Shown: in pieces, positions 49,930 to 62,800 of the stretch
How positions within the stretch are numbered: the first letter of the stretch is position 1
Layout of the letters: each line of letters begins with the position of its first letter
NCBI GenBank assembly: GCA_947095535.1
Contig: OX352774.1
Span: 249,327,825-249,391,824, forward strand
Origin: Poecilobothrus nobilitatus
Lineage: Eukaryota > Arthropoda > Insecta > Diptera > Dolichopodidae
Direction of reading: 5' to 3'
Length of the DNA stretch: 64,000 nt
The notes under the pieces: generated by a model
The model's database searches: none
What the model was told of the DNA's origin: nothing
The model's input: the letters and a program-made list of their open reading frames with translations, nothing else
Program-made: the position numbers and the translations under genes

Positions 49930-52900
49930 GTAACATTTAATACATATACATAATATGTAATGCATAAAAACGGTTTAAAATTTCTTATTCTTTTCATTGT
50001 TTAGTTGAATCCTTCCTCGTTTTGATTGTTTAGTTGATTTTTTTATATTTTGTATATAACATATTATAAATATAAAAGGATTTCATATAAAACGGACACA
50101 TTATTACTAATTTTTCAATGCAAATAAATAAATTCCCATGTTTACATGCAATTTTCAATTCATGATTTGTTGTTCTTAAAACTATAATAATAGCATTTTT
50201 CCTTTACACCCCATATTATTTTGATGTTTTTAGATTAAAAATATAAAAAATATTATTTTGTATTAGGGTTTTCATTTTTTATTACAAGGATGAATACATT
50301 GTATATATATAACACAAAAAAAAAAAAAAAAATACATAAAATGATGAACTTCAAATTTATGTTTAGTATAAATTTAGAAAATATTTTATGTACCTTATTA
50401 TGTATATAAAAGAAAAACATTGAAACATGCCACTCTAAATTAGAATATTTGATAAACAAATGAATATCAGTAAGGCGAAATAAATGTTAACTTAATAGAT
50501 ACTTTCTTATTTAATATTTACTGATATTTTTTTTTATACTTATATAAGATTTATGATTTTTTAGACGTTTGAGACAAATTAACCTTTGCAGATCAATCAA
50601 AAGTTTGAGATAAATAAAGTTTAAGATTAAAAAGTTCAAATTTCCAGTATAATCTCAAAGGATTTTCCTAATTTTGTTACTTTACTTAATTTATTTTTTT
50701 TCACATCATTTGTTATACAATTCAATATTTTCTGAAATGCAATTTAGGAGAAGACTTAAATATTGTCCTTTCATAATCCTTCGTTCAAACACATTATAAT
50801 GATCTTTTAATATAACGACATATAAGCAAATAATTAATCAATTTAATGCTTTTAATTTAATTAAAGAGCTGCTCTAACGTATAGAAGGAAAGAAAACTAT
50901 TTAAGAAAACTCAAAAAAAAAAAATAATAAAGAAAAATACAATTAAAGAAGTCGTGCGTTTTTTTTTTTTTTTATTTTAGACTTTATCAAATTTTAAAAA
51001 TTTTCTTTAATCATTTTGTTCTTCTCTTATTAAATTAACAAACTATTAAAAAGCTAATATTTCATTTTAATAATAATTCATTTTTTTATTTTTATTTTTT
51101 TTAATAAATTACAAATTATTCCCATCACTAATTACAATTTTTTATTATATATTAAAATTAACTACCCTGAAAATTTTTACTTCTATTTTTTTTTTTTTTT
51201 TTTTGGTTAGCATTTCAATGAAAAATAAAAAAAAAAAACAGAAATAGACTCATTTTTATTTCTTTTCATTCATATTCTATTTAATTTTTCAAACTCTATT
51301 AAATCAACTTTATTACTAATAAATAATAACAAAACATTAAAACATTAATAAAAAACACAAAAAAAAAAAAAATCTAGTTAATTCATTGTATAGTTGTAGA
51401 TAATAATTTTATGGGAGAATAGTTAAAAAATAATGCGAGTTATAAAATAACAACAAACAAAAAAAACTAAAAACGAAAAAAAAATGAGCAAAATAATATT
51501 TTTTGTATAAAGAAAAAAGAAAGTTCTGCAAGATTGAAGAAAAAAAAAAAAAAGATTTTGTACTAAAAAATAATAACAGCATAATAAAGGGAAAATTTAA
51601 ATTAACCCAAAAAAAAAAAAACAATAACAAGAACAAACACCAAACGATGCCTCTCATCATACTTAAAATTATGTACCTATTACTTCTTTTTTTTCTTCTT
51701 CTCTACAATCCAACAATCAAATTTCAATTTTTTTGCTAATTTTTATTTATTTGCCTTTACAATTTTATACCACTTTTAACTTTACTCTTTATATATATAT
51801 ACCTATATATATATATATATATATAATTGTTGCGTGAGAATTTTTTATTTTCAAAAATATGACATTTTTTTTACATTACATTGCAACTATAACTATAATG
51901 ATGAGAACAAAATTTACAAACACTATTAACTTAATATATATACATTTAAATATATACATATATAAAATAAATATAAATTTTTTTTTATTATTTCATTATT
52001 TAATACTCCATTTTTTAACTTTTTAACTTTTCTTTACAACATTTTTTTTTTTTTTTTTCACTTTTTCAGTCTCTTATTTATTTACTTTTGTATATTCTTT
52101 AGATAATCTTTTGATTTTCTTTACATAAAACACAAAAAAAAACAAAAACTATAAAAAATTATAACAACAAAATAAAATAACGGTAACAAGGATTATTAAA
52201 GTTAACTCTAAGTAACATTAGCAAAAAAAAAAAAATAAATTTTAGTTTTTCTAGGACAAAAGTCAGCAGCAAAAAGTATATAGAAGAAAAAAAGCAAAGA
52301 ATCAAACATTAACCAAAAATTCTTATACAAGTTAAAGTGATTTGCACTCTACAAAATAAAACAAATTATTGTATTCAAAAAAAACTGCATAACAAGAATA
52401 AAAATAATAAACATTTAAGAACCTTATCAAAAAAAAAAACAAAAAAAAGAACAGAACACAATTTTTTTTATGCAAGAAAAAAAAAAAAAAAAACCACTCC
52501 AATAAAAATTTTCGAAATAAAAACAACAACCGAATTTTAAAACTCCCTTCAGTAGTTTTAGTAACAAAATGCAAAAAAAAAATAATAAAACAAGGAGTTT
52601 TTTTTTTTTTTTTTGGGGATAATAATAACAAGAGAATCAAATTCCCTGGACTTTAAAAACTTAAAAAAAAAAAAAAAATATTTGCAACTACAAACATTTA
52701 AACAAAAACAAAAAACAACAAATAATAAATAAAAAGTTTGCCTTCTTTAGTACAACATTTAACACTAAAAAAAAAAAAAAAAACTTTTATATTTTTTATC
52801 AAAAAAAAAAAAAAAATTAAATTAAAAATACATGAGAAAAACATTTTACTGAGAATCAAAAAAAAAACAAAACAACAAAACATGAAGAAAATTCCCTCGA

Positions 52901-54592
52901 TATAATGACGATATTAGTGGCCCAACTCTTATAACTCTTGTGGTATGCAATTTTCTATTTTTATTTTTCTCCTAGGTAAAAAAAATAATTACAAAAAAAA
53001 AATACCATTGGTTTTTTTTAAAAAATTGTTTCTCATACTTGAATGTTGGTAAAAAGTTTTGTAAATATTCTACTCTAGTTAAAATAGAGAGATAAATTTG
53101 AACTTTGGATTATTTGATACTAATTTTCAAAAATAAATTGTAGATGCTTATAAAATAAAATCATACTATAATAAAACATATAGAATGTAATGTTTAAAGT
53201 ATCAAAAGTATCTTTTATATAAAATAAAAATATCAGAGAGAAGTTAAATTATTTTTTTGTTTTCCGAGAGAATCTTCAATGTATTTGTAACTTTCTCAAC
53301 GGGGTTTTCTGACACAATTTCATGAAGAGAAGTCATAGCTAGCTATTTAATTGTGAAATGTTTTGTCTTCTATACTTTATTTACAGCATTTACAGCATAC
53401 ACCATGGTTTATATTCTCTTTTATTTTAAAACCAATTAACATAAAAATATTAGAATGTTAATAAAAAATAAAACAAAAAAAATTCATTCGATTAACGTAA
53501 TTTTTAAAATATAGATAATTTTCTCTCAATTAAAAAAAAAAAAAGTGTTAGTATATTTATTTTATTAATAAATTTTTAATTTGCTTTATGATTACAAAAT
53601 CTTTTATTTACTTAATCCAAAAATTTTAATATTAAAAGTTTGAATAACACTGTAATCCAATTAAATGAATTACTTTTCCCTCATTCCCTCTTTATTTATT
53701 CTTTCTCTCAATTATACTTATATAATAATAGTGTTATAATGAGAGCAGCATGTAATGCATACCTAATATTAAATTTACTCTGTGTATTTAAAAATATTTT
53801 TTTTCTCTTTTTTTGTTTGTGTTTTTTTTTTTTTTGAAAAATTTAACAGTGAAAATTATTAAGTGGTTGGTTCGCTGGTTACCAAAGTTAATAGATGCAC
53901 TTTGGGCTTTACTTGGTTGATTCTTTTGTTCGTTGATTTTTTATTGTTTTTCTTTCTTTTAATTTTTTTAACCTCTGAATTGCAATAGGAGGAAAAAATG
54001 AATTGAAAAAAAAAAAAAAAAAAAACAAAACAACAAAATAAAATAACAATAGGTTTTCTGTTTAAAATTTATATTGGCGAATATTATGCTGCGATTTGCA
54101 TAACATATAATTAAAATATAATTTTTCTCTATTAAAAAAAAGAAAAAAAAAGAAGAAATAAAGGAAAAAATATTAAAAAAAAAAACAACAAAACTAAATT
54201 AAGTATCTGGGAATTTGTTGTACAGAGAAATTTCATATTTAATGTAATTAAATAAATTAAATTATTAAGAAAGGATTTAATAAAAACAAAAAAAAAAAAA
54301 CAAAAGTAAAAAATATTTTATTAGTTTAATGTTTGCAAGAGAATTTAAAAAATGTTTTTCTCTCTGTCTATTTAAAATTTTTTTTAGATGTTTTACATGA
54401 ATTATTAGAATTTGAAAATTTATAAAGTCTTTTTCTTCATTTTGTTATTTTGATTTTTTGAAATTTAATTTTGGATAAGTACTTCTAATATAATATACCT
54501 AGGCTCAAATTTTTATTTTTAAATTTTCTATTTTACCAGAAGATATACGAAATCTTTTTGTTTAGATGGATTTAATCATTTCTGGACAGCAA

Positions 54593-54870
54593 CATCTTCT
54601 TTACATAGTTATATATAAAGGGAAAATAGAAAATCTGTGAAAATCAGTTCATTATTTAAGATTAAGCCCTGATGAAAAACGATTAACTAGGCCCTTTAAA
54701 TTAAAAATAGACCGGGATTCGATTTTCAGACTTCTAGACATCCATATAGCTTCTTTACAGTTATGTAAATAGAAATTAGAAAATCTATGAAAATCACTTC
54801 ACTATTTAAGTTAAATCTAGATAAAAAAAGATTAGGTCAGTTAAATTAAAAACGAAATCGATCGACATTA
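54593..54870. repeat. Diverged tandem duplication, period about 155 bp
   Basis: Two successive copies begin with cttctttaca and share agaaaatct(g/a)tgaaaatca, then ttca(t/c)tatttaag, then a gat(g)aaaaa(c/a)gatta stretch and gttaaattaaaaa-like ends. The second copy is shortened. Confidence 0.6.
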
Positions 54871-55830
54871 CATCAAGATTAAATTAATAACTATTAGGTC
54901 GCAGTTACTTTAAAAATCTAAATTAGACCGTTAAAAGTTTTATAAGCTGATAAAAGGTAAATAGCTATGAATTAAAAAAAAAATTTCAAGAGAAACCATT
55001 TCAATTAGGTAAGTATATAATATTATAATTCAAAATGGTTCATAAAGTGTTGAGAAATTTTCAAATATTTTATTTTAAATTTCAACTAAATTACTTAATA
55101 GTTGTAATAAATTCTGAATTATCGTAAAATATATGCATAACTAAATTGAATCTTAAGAATTAATTTGTTTTATAAAATATTTGAAATATTATATACCTAC
55201 CTATCCTTGTAAATTAGAGCTTGTTTATAATTTTTAATAAATATTTTGATTAATTCAAACAAATTAAATTAAAAAAAAAAAAAAGTCTTCACAATATTAT
55301 GTACATAATAATGGCTTTGTTAAAAGTATATACATAAAAAAAAAAACCACATTTTAAAATGAAAATTAAAAATAACTAATTTCCTTTTCATTTTCCTCTT
55401 TTTCTCTAATGTTTTTTTTTTTTTTAATTTGAGAAAATTAAACTTTCTGTATATATACTCGTATATTATTTAAAACATTTAATCTGTTTAACATGATGAT
55501 GGAATTTTCACTATAAGTACAGTTAACGTAAGTGAATAAAATCGTAAATTGTATTTACGACCCAAAATAACCAAAAAAAAAAAAAAAAAAAAAAACAAAA
55601 GAGAAAATTATTAAAGTGAAAATTTAATAAAAGAAATTTAGATGTGAAAAATTAAAATAACAAAAAAATTGGTTTAAGGTGAGAAAATTTACTTTTAAAG
55701 TATAAGTACTTGAATATCAATTATTTTGTTAGTTGTTTTGGATTTTTATAAAAAAGTTTTCGAAAAATTTTTTTTTTTGTTTAATTTTAGTTTCAAAATT
55801 TTTTGTTTTTTTTTTTTTTTTGTTTTACAG

Positions 55831-57416
55831 AATATAAAAAAAAACGAGGAAGAATACAGTTGCCTTTGTCAACTCTTAGATACCCGTACGAACCGTTAGT
55901 ATGTTCACAGCCTGTCACTCTGCTTACAATATTATTTTTTTAATATTTTAGTATTTTAAAATAATTTGGGTGAATTTTATAATTTCTAGAACTATAGGTT
56001 GTACATATATTCAAACTATATGTTTATACCTTCTTCAAAAGCAAATTCTAACCTTCCACATAACGATTATCAATCCAAAACTTTTTCAAATATTCTATAG
56101 TACCATTTAATACTAAGCGGTAAATGTATATTAAATTTACTTAGTACAAAATAATAAATATAATTTTAAATATTATTATATTATATTTAAATATTCCATT
56201 GACAGAATAATTTCTTATAAGTACAATAAAATACATATATGTATGTAAATACGGCGCTATATAATATACATCTATACTCTCATCATTCATTCACTAGTGA
56301 CATATACGATATATTGTAAATAAACATGATATTATATAAGTATGTATATATATCAATATCATATAAATAAAAATTCTTCAAGCAACCGTTATGTTGTTTA
56401 TTTATTTACATTTTTTTATACTACGCATTATATCCTCAACAATTTCAAATTATTGAGTAAAACAAAATGGAAAAAATTCGTTAAAGAAATTTGTTAGAAA
56501 ATTTGAAAAAATCAAGTAACACTTTCGTCAATTATAAAGTAATCCTATATTATTAAATAAAGTTGTTAACAGAAATAAGAGTATAATATTGAAGCTTTAA
56601 TTTTTGTGTATTACTTTACAGGTGTATTCAATTTACAGGTGTTTAAAAATAGGAAATTTTCAGTTTTTGACCCCTTACAGCTCCTAAACGGGGGGTGATG
56701 CAAAAAAATTTTCTAAAATGACTCATACTTATTTTCAAAGATCTAACTTCTGTCAAAATTTCAAGTTTCCAAATTAAACCGTTGAGAAGATAGAGGGGTT
56801 AAAGGATTTTGCAAAATTTTAGTTTCGCATAACGGTAAATTAAGACACCGTACGCCACAAAAATATATTTATTGTATATATATAATTTTAAAGCTAATAA
56901 AAGTAGTAATCGTTTGGCGTTTTCAGAATGAAGATATACCTTATACAACTTGTGCTATAACAATTTAAATATAGAGCTTTTTTGAACCTTTGAGGAGCTG
57001 TAGCTCCGTAACAGGTGGGGCTACAGAAAAAAGTTATAAAAAATAAAATTAATATTTTTGTGAGATCTATCAGTAGTTAAAATTTCATAGCTCTATTGCA
57101 AAAAAAATGTGGGGATCTAAAAGTTAGGTGTTCGAGAGCTACCCTAAGGCTTGGTCCAAACTCAACCAAAAAAAATAGGGAACCTACAAATATATATTTT
57201 GAATATTTTGTGTAAATTTTAAGATTCTAGCTTTCTTAGTTTTTGAGTTAGCGTGCTGACGGACGGACGGACGGACGGACGGACATGGCTCAAAAGTCTT
57301 AGAATTTTTTTCTGATCCGATCCATACCTTTGAAGGTATATCTAGCTCGCTTATTTCGAGGTGTTACAAACGGAGGAGTAATTTTATTATACCCGATCCT
57401 ATCGTACGGGTATAAT
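55831..57416 (+). mobile_element. Helentron-like (mini-me / DINE-type) element, 1.6 kb
   Basis: The left end aaaaacgaggaagaatacag, followed by tgtcaactcttagatacccg, matches the left end of the element at 39787. The right end (GGAC array, atggct, gatccatacctttga, tatctagctcg, ggtgttacaaacgg) matches its right end. ATACCCGTACG (55880-55890) is perfectly inverted at CGTACGGGTAT (57403-57413). The middle (about 56600-57180) is quite different from the 39.8-kb element but homologous to the decayed copy at 31240-32030. The same ends are therefore attached to different cores. It has no coding capacity. The stretch 55900-56400 inside it is plain A/T-rich sequence and could contain a nested insertion. 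Confidence 0.7.
57258..57284 (+). repeat. GGAC tetranucleotide array (6 copies)
   Basis: Six GGAC units precede atggct, at the same place in the element as in the copy at 42266. Confidence 0.95.
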
Positions 57417-59243
57417 TAATAGTTGGGGCAATAACAAAAAAAAAAAAAAGTTCTGTAGAAATTTAATTATACGAGTATGTAATGAACAAAAATATATTTA
57501 AATTAATTTAAAATAGGTGTGTAGTTAAGATATAAATTAAATTTTATAAATGTTAAGAACGGTAATAATTTTTTTAATGTTCCTTAATCACATAAAAATT
57601 ATATCGTTTTAAAAGGAAACATTCCTTTTTTTTTTTTTACGAAACGTTTCGTCATATTTTTATATATACTGTATATTTATTGGTATAATTTAAGAAACAA
57701 AAAAAAAAAATATTTTTGGAAATTAATTTATAACAACTTATTTCTAAATATGAATTATGTAAATAAAATATTTTTAAAATTTAATTCAATGCAATTGAAA
57801 ATTCAATGCACCAGTCCAAAAGGATTACAATAAAACGTTTTTAAACAAATTATTATCTTCACCAGCATTTAAAATTATTAGATAATTTTCATATTTTTTA
57901 ACAAAGTTTAATATCATATTATTTTAAATATTTAACAACTTAATTTCATGAAACAATGGATTGCATAATAACTTTAATATATTTAAAAAAATTTTTATTT
58001 TGCAAAATTTTCCTTATTATTTTTCTAAATTTCTAATCTAAATTAAAAAAAAAAAAAAACACACAAAAACAATAATATAGCTATGTTTGCGTTTCCTCCG
58101 GTAAATATGCAACAGAAATCAGAAACAAGGTCCATAAAATTTTTTCTAGACAACTAACTACCCTTAAAATTTAATTTATGTTTTGTTTTTTTTTATTCCA
58201 TATTTTATTGAAAAAAAAAAATATGGAAAATAAAAATTTTAAATTATATGGTAGGACATAATATACAAGAAACAAAAAGGCAACTAGCCAAGTAACCAGC
58301 TACAGGAATAGAAACAATCAACTGCAAACAGTAAAATAATAATTTAAAAACAAAACAGGTACAGGTATATATATATATATATATAAATATACTTATACAT
58401 AGAAGAAGATAATATTATAGTAGAAGATCCATATCAACTTCAAAGCTTCATAAATTCTTATTTTCTTATTTTAAACGACCAAAAGAAAATTGAAAAATTT
58501 ATCTGGACGTAGCAGATAGTGTTGTTTTTTTTTTTTTTTTTTTAATTTTTCACAAAAACATAATAAATCTATTTAGATATATATCCCCAGAATATAATGT
58601 ATAAACAACAAAAACAAAAACAAAAATTTTATAGTAACAATCATGTCCTTATATCCATTCACGTACATACAAACAAAGAGATTTTTATTTTTTTTTTTTT
58701 CATACACATGAGAATTATTTTCATAAGATGCACTGAATATAATTCATTAGTTTGTTATTTTTTGGCATACAACTGGCATAAACAGCACTCTATTTTCCAT
58801 ATTATTTTCTTCAGATGCATTTTGCATAATAAAATTATTTATTAGTACAGGTAATAAGGAAAAAGGTTGATGAGAGAATTTTAAACTTATATTTATATAT
58901 ATATATATATATAGGTATATAATACACAAGCACATAAAAATACTTAGATTATTATTTGTGATCTTCTAAAAAAAACAAAAAAAAAAAAAACAATAACTCA
59001 GGTGTTTAGCTTTATACTATAGTGAAAATGAAATAAAATAATTTATAAGCTTATAGCTTTATGATGTACGTACCAATGGTATGGATATTCAATTGTGTGA
59101 TGTCAACTGAAAAATTCTGTCCACTAATTTAAAAAATTAGAGTGTACTTCCGCAGAGGGGACTCAAGATATCGATATGATATCATCACATAACGGTACAT
59201 TATGGCGTCACGGTTCCGAATATATATGTCATTAGTACCGATG

Positions 59244-59257
59244 GCGCCATCTAGTGG
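59244..59257 (-). promoter_or_regulatory. CTCF consensus match (left tip, minus orientation)
   Basis: GCGCCATCTAGTGG is the reverse complement of CCACTAGATGGCGC. It fits every position of the long CTCF consensus CCASYAGRKGGCRS and contains the Drosophila core AGATGGCGC. Confidence 0.5.
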
Positions 59258-59819
59258 TCGAAAAATGCATTACAAAATAACTTTTTGTAGTATTTTACTT
59301 AAAACATCTGCATATTTTCAGCATAAGAGAATATACAGGACCCAAATATGTAGACTCAATACTTGCGTTAGTTCACACCTTGTTTTATCTGAGTCGATGC
59401 TACCGTTTTTGAGATATTGCAGTTAAAAGTGGGAATATAAAAAAAAAAAAGAAAATTCAAACTTTCAAAAAAACTATTATACATATGCGAAATTTTCAAA
59501 AACAACCTATATTTATTATTATACTGTTAGAAAGGTTTCTTCGCACCCTTTTCAACGGTATATAACAAATATGGTATATATATTGGCAAATAGTGCCACC
59601 AGAGGACAGAAATGCGAAATTGACATAAGAATTTTAATAAAAAATACATTTCCATGGCTTCCCTTCGCCATAGAAATTCACAAAGGTGTAGATCTATATT
59701 ATTTTTTGAGTACTCCACCTCGACATAAATATATCCTGTATATTGTATTAGGCTAAAAATATGATGTTTTAAGTAAAATACCACAAAAAGTTAAGAAAAT
59801 TTTGTAATGCATTTTTCGA

Positions 59820-59833
59820 CCACTAGATGGCGC
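59820..59833 (+). promoter_or_regulatory. CTCF consensus match (right tip, plus orientation)
   Basis: CCACTAGATGGCGC followed by TATC is a full consensus match in the opposite orientation to the left one. The pair therefore points away from each other, 576 bp apart. Confidence 0.5.
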
Positions 59834-62800
59834 TATCTGGCTGCTAAAATAATTTTGAACACTTTTCTGATCATTGCACTTACACTGTTTCACCTAAATA
59901 TCGATTATTTCGTTCTGATTGAATTTTATCAAACCATGAAATAAAAATGATTCAATATCATAACTAAATAGTAGACTTTTTTAGAAGACTTTTTGTAGAC
60001 TGGGTTAAGTATAATTAAAACCAAGTTTTTTAAAAAATTTTTATCATTTTTTGCTTACATAAATTTATCAAGAGAATTTTTCCAGTAGACCAAAATTTAT
60101 TTTTTTATTTGTATATATTCGAATACATATATATATCTTCCATATAATGTTATTGTTATTTATATCCTGTAGTTTATTTTGTTTTTGTTCGGAAATACAA
60201 AAACAAAAATAAAAAATTATGATGATGATTTGCACCAGATATAAATTTTGTATTCTTGTATACTTTTTTTTTGAAAAAAACCAAAAAAAAAAAATTTTGT
60301 GAAAAGTGTACTTTTATATTTCTATATTCTATTATAAAAACTAATGGTATCTAATAAGAAGACACAAATGAAATACCAAATTGTAGTATAGGTACTTACT
60401 TACTTATTTATTTATTCATGATATATATATATATATATACTTAGCGGCTTTTATATTTAAAAGTTCTATAAGTTTTTCTTTAGGGTATGAAGAAATTATT
60501 CCCTAAAATATACGCCCACACACTTTTATTTGCAAACAAATAAAAATGATTATATAGCAAAAAAAAAATATTATGTATTTAAGAAATTATTTTTCTCTTA
60601 GGAATGAATTTGGACACAAAAAAAAAAAAGAAAAAAATAAAAATAATATTGAATAAACTGGGTGACAAAATGGGATGAAATTTAAAACAATTTCAATTTA
60701 GTTGTTAAAAAACTATGTTTATAATATAGAAAAGAATGTTATTTTTTTTTTGAATAGAAAGCAACAAATGTGATATTATCAAAAATTCTTAAAATTTATT
60801 TTTCATTAAAATAAAGAATATATTTTTTTTTTTTGTTGAGTTTATAGGATTAGTAAATGTGAATTGCTATACATAATATGACTTAATATAAAATATGTAT
60901 AAATATATCGATATATTTATGTTGTTTCATTGTTTTTCAAATTATGAAAAACAAAAATTTGATATTGTCAATTTAAAAAGATTAAAAAAAAAAAGAATAT
61001 AATTTTCTAAAGTTTTTTTTTTTATTATCTAATTTTTAAATAATCCATCCTTCTAAGAGAGTCAAAATTAAGTATAATTTACAGCTAAGGTACACGTAGA
61101 ATGGGTATATTAAACTTTTAAATAAATCTTGCTAAATTTTGTATTGTCCATATATACCAGAAGTGCCAACAAATCTTTCGATAAGATGTACTTCTTAGCA
61201 GTAAAAATGTTTTACGATCTTCTTTTTTCAAAAAAGTGCGCCTAATAGTAGGCAATATTTTTACATAGAAATTTTAGTAGTTTGTGAATTTCAGTTTTTT
61301 TTTATTTCATAGTTTCTAAAATAAAAATCATATGTTGATAATATTTTTTAATAGTAATTATAATTTATATATTTTTTACAATGCCGCCATTTCTTCCCGT
61401 TTAACGTCTATTAGGGTTTAAAAATTGAAATTGATTTCGATTTCTCACATTTTTTTCTAACATTTTAAAACCTTGATACAAAAATACAATCATATTTTCA
61501 AAAAATTTTTTATTGGCCTTTATTTGTTTTTTATTTATTATTTTGAAGATGTACGCTTTAAAAAAACTTAGACGTTAAATACTGCCTCTGTTAATTCTAT
61601 TGTTGTAGAAAACTTTATATTTTACATAATTATTATCTGTGACGTTTACATAAATACATAATTATTATTAGAGATTCCTTAATTACAATATTTGAAAATG
61701 AAAAATATAAAGAACCTGTTCTCAGAGAGTTAAAAGTAAAAAAAAAGAAATAATTAAAAGTACTAAAATTAAAAAAAAAACCTTTGACTAAAGGGAATAA
61801 AATTGGGATTAAAACAAAGGTAAACATGTTTTTTTGTGAATTGGTAAAATTTAGTATTGAAAAATTATTTTTTTCGCAATTATTATTAATCACGAATTAC
61901 AGTCATATCAAGTCTACTCTGTTTTATTTTTATTTTTTTATTGTTGAAGACTAGACCTAACGCATCAATAATCACTAAACTCTAGGTCCGTATGGTGTAC
62001 TTTAAAAATGTAGGAGTACCAGAGTTGGCATTAATTTTTGCTAAATTTATGTCCCCAAGATATCACAAGCTTCGAAAGTTTTTTAGATCCATGTCACAAA
62101 ATTCACCTAAACCTTTAAAAAGAAATTACCGAGATATGGTTTTCCAAGTCTAGTTATTTTTATTCATTGCTTCCCAATAATTCTATTCACGTAAAAAAAA
62201 TATTTTTCAAAATAAAAATAAGAAATTAAATTTAAATTTAAATTAAAAATTTTAAAATTAAGTTTTTCAACAATATTAACTATAGTTATACAAAATAAAT
62301 TTTTTTAAGTTTTTTTCCAAAAAAATAATTCGAAAATCTAAACAAAATAAATAAATAATATATTTTTTCATATTTAATTTTAATTTTTTGAAATAAAAAT
62401 ATAATCTTTTTTAATTTGATTATGTACACATATTGTTTTTTTTTTTTTAAACTTCAAAAAAAAAAAAAAAACTGGATTATCTTAAGAATTTTGATTTTGT
62501 ATCTTCATATCAGATATGTTTATTCTCAGAAGGATTTTCTATTTTGATATCAAAATAATTTTGTAGCCTTTTCTTATCAAAATGGAAAATAATTTCAAAC
62601 TTATGTTAAAAAAAAAAAAAAAAAAATGAAATAATAATAAAAGAATTTTAAAAACAGATTTTAAATGTACTTCCCACATTTTAAACTTAATATTGTTCTA
62701 GAAATTATTATTTTCCTATACACACATATAGACTAAAAAATTTATTTTTTGTTCAAATATTGAATTCTAAATAATGAATCAATATTGGTTTTTTTTTATA

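Larger units (their letters stand above)
59244..59833. repeat. 590-bp foldback (inverted repeat) tipped by CTCF-like motifs
   Basis: The left arm (59244-59308) and right arm (59763-59833) are inverted copies with a few small gaps. The shared order is GCGCCATCTAGTGGTCG, then AAAAATGCATTACAAAAT, then TTTTTGT, then TATTTTACTTAAAACATC. Weaker pairing continues inward to about 59350 and 59725 (aatatacagga against tcctgtatatt, and cacacctt against aaggtgta). The loop is single-copy by eye. Short open frames on both strands simply mirror each other. It is likely a foldback or MITE-type transposon, and if transcribed would give a long hairpin RNA. Confidence 0.8.

Noticed and set aside
59202..59784. 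Open frames on both strands in the foldback
   Set aside because: They follow from the inverted repeat, have no recognised domain and mirror each other.
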